DNA of 64,000 nucleotides from Pseudobacillus wudalianchiensis (GTDB lineage Bacteria; Bacillota; Bacilli; Bacillales; Domibacillaceae), in assembly GCF_001685015.1 (NCBI RefSeq), contig NZ_MAYT01000006.1, forward strand, positions 18,464 to 82,463. The letters are read 5' to 3'. Numbering within the stretch: the first letter of the stretch is position 1; every line of letters starts with the position of its first letter. The position numbers were made by a program, and so were the translations under genes. The notes beneath the pieces were generated by a model. It searched no databases. It was not told the origin of the DNA and saw only the letters and a list, made by a program, of their open reading frames with translations. Below, piece by piece: positions 45,030 to 52,433 of the stretch.

Positions 45030-45839
45030 TTACTCTCCATTGGCTAAGCGCATATTAATCTTAGGAATTAATTGGTCTAATTCTCCAATACTATCAATGA
45101 CATAATGAGCCCCTGCTTTTTTAAACCGTTCTGCTACTGCTTCCATCTTTTCTGCTAAGGTATCTGGATCAAGCGCCCTTACTTCCTCTTCCTTTAATCC
45201 TAATTCACTGCCGCCTTTTATCACTCCCACAGTCCAGGCTCCCGCATTTCTTCCCTCTTTAATGTCGCTAATCGTATCGCCTACTTTAATAAAATGCTTC
45301 ATTGGATAGACACCCAAATTTATAGCATTTTGATAACACATCCAAGGAAGAGGCCGTCCTGCCGGCATCTCACTTGGTGTTACTAACGAATCCGGTGCAT
45401 AGCCTTTTTTCTTTGCTTCTCTAGTGACAATTTCCATCATTTCGGCCGTATATCCAGTTGTTGAACCAATCTTGATTCCTTGTCTTCTTAACCGATCAAC
45501 CAATTCGAGAGCTCCTGGAACTGGAGTACAGTAATTAGGCAAAATAGAAAATAGCATTGGCTCAAAATCTTCATATAGTTCGTCTATGTCTCTCTTTTCA
45601 GGTAATGCACCAAACTTCTCTTTCCATAACTGTGCAATACGATCCATGCTACACATTTCCTGTATATGATCCCACTTCAGTAACCCCATCGGTGCGCGCG
45701 CTTCTTCATCCGTCACTTCTATTCCCCTTTTTCTAAATATTTCCTTAAAAACATCCAAGGGTGCAAAGCAACCATAGTCAACAACAGTTCCTGCCCAGTC
45801 AAAAATAATGGCTTCAACCTGGGGAGATTGATTATTCAA
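45030..45839 (-). CDS. phnX: Phosphonoacetaldehyde hydrolase PhnX
   Basis: HAD-superfamily phosphonatase splitting the C-P bond of phosphonoacetaldehyde to acetaldehyde and phosphate. Nucleophile Asp14 in IIFDWAGTVVDYG (the WAG form is PhnX-specific), Schiff-base Lys55 in MGLLKWDHIQ of the cap domain, GSTTGYTAEMM, and GDTISDIKEGRNAG for Mg2+. About 269 residues, full length. No extra N- or C-terminal targeting helix is evident. TTG at 45839 is chosen because AAAGGAGG lies 8 bases upstream; the frame extends to 45863. Between the dehydrogenase-like gene and the first shell gene. Confidence 0.96.
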   Translation of the reverse strand: MNNQSPQVEAIIFDWAGTVVDYGCFAPLDVFKEIFRKRGIEVTDEEARAPMGLLKWDHIQEMCSMDRIAQLWKEKFGALPEKRDIDELYEDFEPMLFSILPNYCTPVPGALELVDRLRRQGIKIGSTTGYTAEMMEIVTREAKKKGYAPDSLVTPSEMPAGRPLPWMCYQNAINLGVYPMKHFIKVGDTISDIKEGRNAGAWTVGVIKGGSELGLKEEEVRALDPDTLAEKMEAVAERFKKAGAHYVIDSIGELDQLIPKINMRLANGE

Positions 45840-45882
45840 AGCACTAACCTCCTTTATACACAACTAAAACTTCACTTTTTAT

Positions 45883-45900
45883 TTCACTATAAAAATGAGT
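45883..45900 (-). promoter_or_regulatory. Shared operator candidate upstream of phnX
   Basis: TTCACT-N6-ATGAGT, 44-61 bases before the phnX start. The same gapped 12 bases with identical spacing occur at 47226-47243 in the promoter of the next gene upstream. No other copy was found by eye in the locus. Confidence 0.45.
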
Positions 45901-46001
45901 GATCATTTGAATTTAGGTCGTACAGCTTGTGAGTTTAATAATAGAAGAAACACATTTTCCGCATTTTCTTCCTACTTGATTAGATTAATAGATTCATTTA
46001 T

Positions 46002-47198
46002 TTAGCTCCGGATGGCTTCTTCTTTTTCTAACGCTTCATTCACTGTTTTGATTTCTTCATGGACATGAATGTCTCTTTTCTTTAGTTCATTAAAAATCAT
46101 GGCAGGTTCAAAAGCTTCTTCAGGAATTAACACACCTGTTTTTTTGACCATTCCTTTGGCCAAAATTTCTGTTGCAATAGCCATTGGAATTCCAACATTT
46201 CTAGTGTAGGCTCTGAGCTGTTCCCATCCTTTTACGGAGCCATCGCTTGCAGGGTGTGTATGATACAATATATGCCGCTTTCTAGTACCGTTCTTTGTCC
46301 CGATAACTTCTACATGTAGAGAATAACCGTACAGCTCTGTTTCTTGGCCCTCTTTCGACTGAAGCAAATAATCGCCGATAATATCCATCAGACCAGTCTC
46401 TGTGCCATTAACATTGACTGTAGGATTGCGCATGATCCCATAATCATAGAGGCTTCGAACTAACCGCATATTCTTTTCTGGCCAAGTGCCCCTTACTTCA
46501 ATTAACTGCACTCCCTTATTTGCAAGTGCCTTCGCAAGAGTACGCGTTTCGGAGTGTGGAATGATGTATTGCATTGTCTCGCCATAAGGTTCAGGCAGGT
46601 GTATCTTCCTAGGTCTAGCAAAAGGAGGAACTTGCACAAACTCTCCTTTTTCAAAAATAATCCGGCCTGGAAGGTCTGGGTCATATTCATAAGTAGTTGT
46701 TTCCGTTATAGACTTTGAAAAGGCAATAGGCCTAAAAGAACCGTGGCTGACTCTAACAGATTCGACTTCATCAAGTTGGTTGGCAGCATGCATCGCCATC
46801 ATTTGTGTTACGCCAGGAGTCATTCCAAAGCCTGGAACCGCTGTTTTGTTATTCTTTTTGAATACCTCTGAAAACTCATCCTCGGCTCCGAATCCATTTA
46901 AATTAATGCCATGACAGCCGGCTTCTGCAATACACGCTGTAGAAATACCGTTTAATGTAATAGCCGTACCATCCATTACAACGTCATAGCCTTTCATTTG
47001 CTCAACGGTTTCGTCATGATTCATTACATTTACTTTTACAAAATTGACACGTGGATCATGCAATTGTTTAACTAATTCAAGTCCTAATTCTTCGTTGAAG
47101 TCGCCAATCGTAATTTCATCGAACTCCGAATACTCGACAAGATCAAGAACAGCCTCTCTACAAATCCGTCCAGCTCCCCCTAGACAAAAAACCTTCAC
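46002..47198 (-). CDS. Saccharopine dehydrogenase-like NAD(P) oxidoreductase
   Basis: About 398 residues of the saccharopine/opine dehydrogenase-like family: MKVFCLGGAGRICREAVLDL Rossmann loop, IGDFNEELG after beta-2, and a catalytic alpha-beta domain (GFGMTPGVTQMMAMHAANQL; SFRPIAFSKSITETTTYEY). Substrate unknown; family members act on secondary amines formed from an amino acid and a keto acid. GTG 47198 is preferred, with AAGGGG 7 bases upstream; the frame can run to TTG 47234. First gene of the minus-strand AEP/BMC cluster, so it may process an AEP derivative or a transamination by-product. Function is inference. Confidence 0.7.
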   Translation of the reverse strand: MKVFCLGGAGRICREAVLDLVEYSEFDEITIGDFNEELGLELVKQLHDPRVNFVKVNVMNHDETVEQMKGYDVVMDGTAITLNGISTACIAEAGCHGINLNGFGAEDEFSEVFKKNNKTAVPGFGMTPGVTQMMAMHAANQLDEVESVRVSHGSFRPIAFSKSITETTTYEYDPDLPGRIIFEKGEFVQVPPFARPRKIHLPEPYGETMQYIIPHSETRTLAKALANKGVQLIEVRGTWPEKNMRLVRSLYDYGIMRNPTVNVNGTETGLMDIIGDYLLQSKEGQETELYGYSLHVEVIGTKNGTRKRHILYHTHPASDGSVKGWEQLRAYTRNVGIPMAIATEILAKGMVKKTGVLIPEEAFEPAMIFNELKKRDIHVHEEIKTVNEALEKEEAIRS

Positions 47199-47225
47199 TC
47201 CATCACCCCTTGAAGTTTTTAAATA

Positions 47226-47243
47226 TTCACTCAATTTATGAGT
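47226..47243 (-). promoter_or_regulatory. Operator candidate at start of BMC-cluster transcript
   Basis: TTCACT-N6-ATGAGT, which includes the palindrome ACTCA-N5-TGAGT. It covers about +1 to +18 of the transcript predicted from the promoter at 47251-47279. Confidence 0.5.
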
Positions 47244-47250
47244 TAATTGG

Positions 47251-47279
47251 ATTATAGCATGGCGAAATTGTTTTGTCTT
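47251..47279 (-). promoter_or_regulatory. Sigma-A promoter of the BMC/phosphonate cluster
   Basis: Minus-strand -35 AAGACA (47274-47279), 17-base spacer, perfect -10 TATAAT (47251-47256). Predicted start about 47244, 46 bases before the GTG of the dehydrogenase-like gene. Confidence 0.6.
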
Positions 47280-48068
47280 GTTTTTTATTGTTTTTTCTTT
47301 GCACTTTTTTTCGAAATAGCTAATTTATTTGATTTCTTCATAGAAATTATCTTTTACAACCAATTAAAGCCATGCTTTTCTCTTTATTTAAAACAACTGG
47401 GCGGATTATTGTCATATGTCATATGTAAAATAAAGAGCTCCCAGGTGACGATTGTTTCCAATTCCTTCGCAAGAGCACTTTTTGAAATCTCTTTTATAGC
47501 CAACCATTCCTTTCTCAAACCTCTACAGAACGGCATCTGGTTTATCATGGAGTAAATTGCCAGCCTTTATCTGATCCCTTTTTCATGTTTTGTCTATAAT
47601 GTTTTTCACTTAGTCTTCTATCTTTCTTTCCTTCTATTAATCTTCTAGCTTCTTATTTTGATCGAATGAAGTCTCCAAAAAAGGGTTCAGTTTGTTTTTT
47701 AAAGCCTATTAAACGTCCTAAAAAGATTCTTTATTTATCTTCTATTAAACGAAAATGAGATATAATTTTGTTTTTAGTTGGCTTTAGTTGGGCTTTCTAA
47801 TCAAATCAAACGTATTATCCCTTTTCACCTCACCTTTAGAGCAAGCATTGTCTAAACGCCAGAAGCATGAAAAGTTTGAATATAAGAACCCAAAAAAGAA
47901 TGGTTAGAAAGATTTTGCAAACTAAAATCTAAGAAGCATCTATGACAAAAGAAAGTAAAAAAAGAATTTTTGAATGATATAAAAGCTCTAAGAAACAATG
48001 CAAACAAAGATAAAAAAGGATAAATACAAAATAAAAACAAGAAAAAATAGAAAAAACTATTCACAATT
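47280..48068. other. Long divergent intergenic region of the phosphonate locus
   Basis: About 790 AT-rich bases. A 54-codon minus-strand frame (47384-47548) has no ribosome site and no family I know; probably not a gene. An inverted repeat AGATTTT-N7-AAAATCT lies at 47910-47930. I found no -24/-12 promoter here. Confidence 0.4.
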
Positions 48069-48121
48069 GTCTGAAAACGTGTTATCTTTTTCTCAAGAAT
48101 TACTCGGAAGCGTTTTCAGAC
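48069..48121 (+). promoter_or_regulatory. 11-bp split inverted repeat upstream of transporter
   Basis: GTCTGAAAACG (48069-48079) and CGTTTTCAGAC (48111-48121) are perfect inverted copies, 42 bp apart start to start (four helical turns). Each arm contains TGAAAACG, as in catabolite-responsive elements, and the right arm reads TGAAAACGCTTCC on the minus strand. Could be a looped operator, paired CREs, or an RNA stem in the leader. Confidence 0.55.
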
Positions 48122-48150
48122 ATCAAAAAAACAAACAAGGGGGAATTTTT

Positions 48151-49488
48151 CTGGCTACTGTAGTCCATTCCGAAAAAACTCGGAGGAAAGCGTTATTCGC
48201 TAGTTTGATTGGTAGTTCTATTGAGTATTACGATTATCTTTTGTATGGTGCTGTTGCCTCACTAGTTTTCAACAAAGTTTTTTTCTCTAACTTTGATCCA
48301 ACTGTAGGACTACTTATGGCCCTTGCCTCCTTTGGTATCCCTTATTTTTTCCGGCCGCTTGGAGGAATTATATTCAGTCACATAGGCGACAAGGTAGGGA
48401 GAAAAAAATCATTAGTCCTTACACTAGGAATTATGGGTGTAAGTACAGCCTCAATTGGTTTGTTGCCTAGTTATGACAGCATCGGGCTCATGGCCCCTGC
48501 CCTGCTAGTTATACTGAGATTAATTCAAGGGATTGCTGTTGGAGGGGAATGGGGAGGAGCCGTACTCCTTGCAGTAGAGTATTCTGAGAAAGAAAAACGA
48601 GGATTTGGAGGCAGCATTCCAATGATGGGAGCGGCTGTTGGAATGATTCTCGCCACTGGCACCATGTCCTTAATGACATCAGTATTGTCAGACGCTCAGT
48701 TCCTCTCATGGGGATGGCGCATACCATTCATAGCAAGCTTAGCATTAGTATTTATTGGCGTATGGATACGGGGTGGATTAGAGGAAACACCGGACTTTCA
48801 AAAAGCAAAAGACGAAGGAAGAGTATCAAAACTACCGATTGCTGATACATTCCGATACCACTGGAAAGAAGTCATCTTAACAACAGGTGCCAAGGCAATT
48901 GAATCCGCTCCATTCTACATGTTTGCAACATTTGGAATCTCTTACGCCACCAACACCTTAAAGATGCCTGAGAATTCAGTCCTGAATGCAGTTACCATAG
49001 GAACTTTCGTTTCTCTCTTTGCTATCCCCCTTGTAGGGAGACTTTCAGACCGTATTGGAAGAAAGAAAATTTTTATAACCGGAACATTGGGAGTCATTGT
49101 CTTCGCCATACCATATTTTCTCTTGCTTTCTCAAAAGACTATGCTTTTATTGACAGTGGCCGTCATGATTGGCTATGCTATCTGGTCCGTTATCACTGCT
49201 GTTCTCGGCACAATGTTTTCTGAAATGTTCAGCGCGGAAGTTCGTTATACCGGAATTTCAGTCGGTTATCAATTAGGAGCGGCCATCTTTGGCGGTACTT
49301 GTCCGTTAATTGCCACTTGGCTCATTGATAAGTATAATTCATGGCTTCCTGCTGCTATCTACCTCATGCTATTAGGCGTTCTATCACTCGTCTGTGTGCT
49401 TTTAGCTAGAACGATCGGCGATTCTGAAAACGGTGCCATAACGAATAATGTTCCTCCACCTATTTCGAACCGCACAGTTAATAAGTAG
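48151..49488 (+). CDS. MFS transporter (MHS family), candidate AEP importer
   Basis: About 446 residues with twelve helices of the metabolite:H+ symporter (ProP/ShiA-like) group: SSIEYYDYLLYGAVASLVF, GDKVGRKKSLVLTLGIMG, GGEWGGAVLLAVEY and LSDRIGRKKIF. The open frame runs back to ATG 47998, but that has no ribosome site and would cover the inverted repeat at 48069. A strong AAGGGGG lies 7 bases before CTG 48151, where homology begins (ATVVHSEKTRRKAL), so a CTG start is my choice. Transcribed with phnW; no phosphonate ABC transporter is present, so it probably imports AEP. Inferred. Confidence 0.8.
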   Translation: MATVVHSEKTRRKALFASLIGSSIEYYDYLLYGAVASLVFNKVFFSNFDPTVGLLMALASFGIPYFFRPLGGIIFSHIGDKVGRKKSLVLTLGIMGVSTASIGLLPSYDSIGLMAPALLVILRLIQGIAVGGEWGGAVLLAVEYSEKEKRGFGGSIPMMGAAVGMILATGTMSLMTSVLSDAQFLSWGWRIPFIASLALVFIGVWIRGGLEETPDFQKAKDEGRVSKLPIADTFRYHWKEVILTTGAKAIESAPFYMFATFGISYATNTLKMPENSVLNAVTIGTFVSLFAIPLVGRLSDRIGRKKIFITGTLGVIVFAIPYFLLLSQKTMLLLTVAVMIGYAIWSVITAVLGTMFSEMFSAEVRYTGISVGYQLGAAIFGGTCPLIATWLIDKYNSWLPAAIYLMLLGVLSLVCVLLARTIGDSENGAITNNVPPPISNRTVNK

Positions 49489-49597
49489 TATCGGTTCTTC
49501 TCGTAATTGTTTTAGTGGATGATTGACGCTTCCAACTTCATATTTGTTACTTTCATATAAATAAATTCAAATAAAAACACGAAAGCGAGTGTATCAA

Positions 49598-50731
49598 ATG
49601 AATCTTAATGACGTTACGAACAATCCTTATTTGCTTCTAACCCCAGGCCCTCTTACTACAACGGAAACAGTAAAATTAGCTATGATGAAAGATTGGTGTA
49701 CTTGGGACGATGACTATAATAATATCGTCCAAGACATTAGACAAAAACTTGTTCGTTTAGCTACAAATTCAGTCGATAAGTACTCAGCGGTTTTAATGCA
49801 AGGAAGCGGCAGTTTTAGTGTAGAGTCTCTTATTGGAACAACCATTCCGAAAACAGGAAAATTATTAGTACTAACCAATGGCGTATACGGAAATAGAATT
49901 GTAAAAACGGCCAATATACTTGGCATTGATACGGTAGTATTAGATAGCGGCGAAGTAGCGCAGCCAGATCTCGATAAGTTAAGTATGATTTTAGATCTTG
50001 ATAAAGAGATTACACATGTAGCTGTTGTTCATTGTGAAACAACGACAGGTATGTTGAACCCTATCGAAAAAGTAGGAGAGATTGTAAAAAAGCATAATCG
50101 TATTTATATTGTAGATGCAATGAGCAGTTTTGGCGGTATTGAAATGGACATTGATACACTTGGCATTGATTATCTCATTAGCAGCGCCAATAAGTGTATC
50201 GAAGGAGTACCGGGCTTTGGCTTTGCCCTCGTAAACGTTGAGGAGTTTGAGAAATGCAGCGCTAATGCCAGATCCCTATCCCTTGACCTTTATGACCAAT
50301 GGAAAACGATGGAGGAGCATAATGGAAAGTGGAGATTCACCTCCCCTACTCACGTTGTTCGGGCTTTTTCTCAAGCTTTAAAAGAATTAGAGGAAGAAGG
50401 CGGAGTATCTAAGAGAGCAGCACGATACAGAAATAATCAAAAAACTCTCGTCGAAGGAATGAAAAAGCTTAACTTTAAGCCTCTGCTTCCAGAAGAATTA
50501 CAATCGCCGATTATTACTTCTTTCTATTATCCTGAAGATCCTAGCTTTAGCTTCGTTGAATTTTATAACAAGTTAAAAGCAAAAGGATTTGTTATTTATC
50601 CAGGAAAAGTAACAAATTTAAATACATTCCGAATTGGAAACATAGGAGATGTGCACCAAAAGGATATCGAGTCTCTATTAGCAGCTATTGAAGAAAGCAG
50701 ATACTGGCTCAAACCCGCTTTTAAAAATTAA
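49598..50731 (+). CDS. phnW: 2-aminoethylphosphonate--pyruvate transaminase PhnW
   Basis: PLP-dependent class V aminotransferase, about 377 residues. Converts AEP and pyruvate to phosphonoacetaldehyde and alanine. Diagnostic: [19 protein letters not shown] start, [44 protein letters not shown] (PLP Asp) and [15 protein letters not shown] with the Schiff-base Lys; [18 protein letters not shown] at the C-terminus. ATG 49598 behind AAGCGAG; the frame can begin at 49589. Directly feeds PhnX across the divergent promoter region. Confidence 0.96.
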   Translation: MNLNDVTNNPYLLLTPGPLTTTETVKLAMMKDWCTWDDDYNNIVQDIRQKLVRLATNSVDKYSAVLMQGSGSFSVESLIGTTIPKTGKLLVLTNGVYGNRIVKTANILGIDTVVLDSGEVAQPDLDKLSMILDLDKEITHVAVVHCETTTGMLNPIEKVGEIVKKHNRIYIVDAMSSFGGIEMDIDTLGIDYLISSANKCIEGVPGFGFALVNVEEFEKCSANARSLSLDLYDQWKTMEEHNGKWRFTSPTHVVRAFSQALKELEEEGGVSKRAARYRNNQKTLVEGMKKLNFKPLLPEELQSPIITSFYYPEDPSFSFVEFYNKLKAKGFVIYPGKVTNLNTFRIGNIGDVHQKDIESLLAAIEESRYWLKPAFKN

Positions 50732-50754
50732 CGACTCCTTATGAAACTTGTATC

Positions 50755-50823
50755 TTCCATCATTGTTTCTTATACTTTTTTAAATGGCTTTATTAATAGC
50801 CTATAAAAGAAACAATGATGGAA
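50755..50823 (+). repeat. 17-bp inverted repeat between phnW and deoR-type gene
   Basis: TTCCATCATTGTTTCTT (50755-50771) and its perfect complement (50807-50823) surround an inner hairpin GGCT-N8-AGCC. It ends 23 bases before the regulator start. No T-run follows, so it is not a simple terminator; possibly an mRNA stability or processing stem, or an operator. Confidence 0.7.
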
Positions 50824-50846
50824 ATACTATATTTGGGGTGAGAATC

Positions 50847-51650
50847 GTGTCATTGGCGGGAGAAGAAAGGAAAAAGAAGATACTTGAATTATTAGAGATT
50901 AGCGGAAAAGTCAAAGTTAAAGACCTTTCCAAAATGCTGAAGGTTTCTACTGAAACGATCCGCAAGTATTTAGACGAATTGCATCAGGAAGAAAAGTTAA
51001 AGAAAGTCTACGGTGGAGCTATTAATGTTTCATTTTTTAATGAAGAACCTTCTACACAAGAAAGAGAGGTTTTACATTCTGATGAAAAAAGAAGAATCGG
51101 AGAGATGGCAGCCAGCCTTATCCATGATAACGATGTCATCGTGATCGACGATGGCAGCACACCTCTACAGTTGGCTAAAAGTCTGCGCAAAAAACGCAAC
51201 CTTACTATTTATACCACTTCTGTTACAGCTCTTTCAGTACTAATTGATCTGCACCAGCAAAATCTTTTTTCGGGAAAAATTATTATGCTAGGTGGAGAAA
51301 TTAACGCTACTCACCATCGAGTATCTGGAATATTCACCTTACAAATGTTAGAAAACCTTTATGTTGATAAGTTCTTTATTTCAGCTGATGGTTTATCCCG
51401 AGATACGGGAATAACAAGTTATGATTTTGCAAAAGGAATGGTCGCTAAAAAAATAATCGAACATTCTAACAAATGTATATTATTAATTGACCATTCAAAA
51501 ATAGACAAACGCACCCACTATAAAATGGCTGATTTAAAGGATATAGATGTCATCATAACTAGCGAACCTCATTCAAGTGAATGGGACGTTCCTTTAAGAG
51601 AAAATGGGATCAAATGGTTGGTGGCTGACAAAAGAGAAGAAAAACATTAA
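50847..51650 (+). CDS. DeoR family transcriptional regulator
   Basis: About 267 residues. N-terminal DeoR HTH (ERKKKILELLEISGKVKVKD, SKMLKVSTETIRKYLDEL, KKVYGGAI) and C-terminal sugar-phosphate-isomerase-like sensor domain (DDGSTPLQLAKSL, TTSVTALSVLI, GGEINATHHRVSG, SADGLSRDTGITSYD). GTG 50847 with GGGGTGAG 5 bases upstream; the frame reaches back into the inverted repeat but without a ribosome site. DeoR sensors usually bind phosphorylated metabolites; in this locus phosphonoacetaldehyde or a related phosphonate is an attractive ligand. Inferred. Confidence 0.88.
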   Translation: MSLAGEERKKKILELLEISGKVKVKDLSKMLKVSTETIRKYLDELHQEEKLKKVYGGAINVSFFNEEPSTQEREVLHSDEKRRIGEMAASLIHDNDVIVIDDGSTPLQLAKSLRKKRNLTIYTTSVTALSVLIDLHQQNLFSGKIIMLGGEINATHHRVSGIFTLQMLENLYVDKFFISADGLSRDTGITSYDFAKGMVAKKIIEHSNKCILLIDHSKIDKRTHYKMADLKDIDVIITSEPHSSEWDVPLRENGIKWLVADKREEKH

Positions 51651-51705
51651 CATAAAGACTCTTCGAAATATAGGCAGCGCTTTGCCTGTAAAGGAGGATA
51701 CAAAA

Positions 51706-52245
51706 ATGGAGCATTTAGGGATCTTCTACGAAGAGCATATCTTGAAAAACTTAGAAATATACATTCGACTAATCATCAGCGCCTTGCTCGGGATGTTAAT
51801 AGGTTGGGATCGAAGTGCCAAAAATAAGCCTGCTGGATTAAAAACATTTACGTATGTTTCCGTATCCTGTACGTTAATCACCCTCGTTTCAATTTACAGT
51901 GCAGAAGTATTTGGAAGCTCTAATATTAATAACCGGATGGATCCAATGCGTCTTACTGCACAAATTGTTTCGGGTCTAGGATTTCTAGGAGCCGGCCTTA
52001 TCTTGAAGGATGGGTTGCGTGTAAAAGGATTAACATCAGCAGCTATGATATTTTTTGCCGGAGGAGTAGGCATTGGAATCGGAGCTGGCTTTTATGGTCT
52101 TGTATTTGCAGCCGTATTCATTACTTTTATATCAGCTAAAATCAGTAAAGTGATCGAGTATCGGTACACTCAATCAGAAAGAGAGAAAGAAAGAAAGAAA
52201 AAAAGAAAATTTGTTTTACAAAGAAGTACTGATGTGCAAGGATAG
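51706..52245 (+). CDS. MgtC/SapB family membrane protein
   Basis: About 179 residues with four or five helices: LIISALLGMLIGWDRSAKNK, GLKTFTYVSVSCTLITL, RLTAQIVSGLGFLGAGLILK and GLTSAAMIFFAGGVGIGIGAGF, all family hallmarks, then a very basic tail (REKERKKKRKF). AAAGGAGG lies 8 bases before ATG 51706. In the same transcript as phnW and the DeoR gene. MgtC relatives affect magnesium and phosphate homeostasis, which is suggestive next to a phosphate-releasing pathway. Confidence 0.85.
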   Translation: MEHLGIFYEEHILKNLEIYIRLIISALLGMLIGWDRSAKNKPAGLKTFTYVSVSCTLITLVSIYSAEVFGSSNINNRMDPMRLTAQIVSGLGFLGAGLILKDGLRVKGLTSAAMIFFAGGVGIGIGAGFYGLVFAAVFITFISAKISKVIEYRYTQSEREKERKKKRKFVLQRSTDVQG

Positions 52246-52258
52246 AGAAAAAATTTTC

Positions 52259-52300
52259 CGCCGGGTTCTGGGATATGATAGAACCTGGCTTTTATTTTTT
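52259..52300 (+). terminator. Terminator of the phnW-mgtC operon
   Basis: CCGGGTTCT / AGAACCTGG stem and CTTTTATTTTTT, starting 14 bases after the mgtC-like stop. Confidence 0.85.
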
Positions 52301-52433
52301 ACTTTAGAGAGGAACTTGATCATGTCGAGATACCCTTCCTCCCCTTCAAAACTTGCTGCCGCTTCTTTATATTACGTTGTTTACAAAAACACCTACCCTA
52401 TGAAACTAGTAGAGAAATGCAGGAGGGATCCGT

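Noticed and set aside
47247..47555. Plus-strand 102-residue open frame in the divergent gap, and a 54-residue frame on the other strand
   Set aside because: Neither has a ribosome site or recognisable domain; the plus frame overlaps the promoter of the divergent operon.
47998..48150. N-terminal 51 residues of the MFS reading frame from ATG 47998
   Set aside because: No ribosome site at 47998, extremely Lys/Asn-rich sequence unlike transporters, and overlap with an inverted repeat; a strong ribosome site precedes CTG 48151.
47235..48150. Sigma-54 promoter for the BMC operon
   Set aside because: Scanned both strands for GG/GC at -24/-12 spacing; none found. A sigma-A type -10 (TATAAT) is present instead.
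50784..50846. Upstream start of the DeoR-type gene at 50784
   Set aside because: It lies inside the 17-bp inverted repeat and lacks a ribosome site; GTG 50847 has GGGGTGAG.
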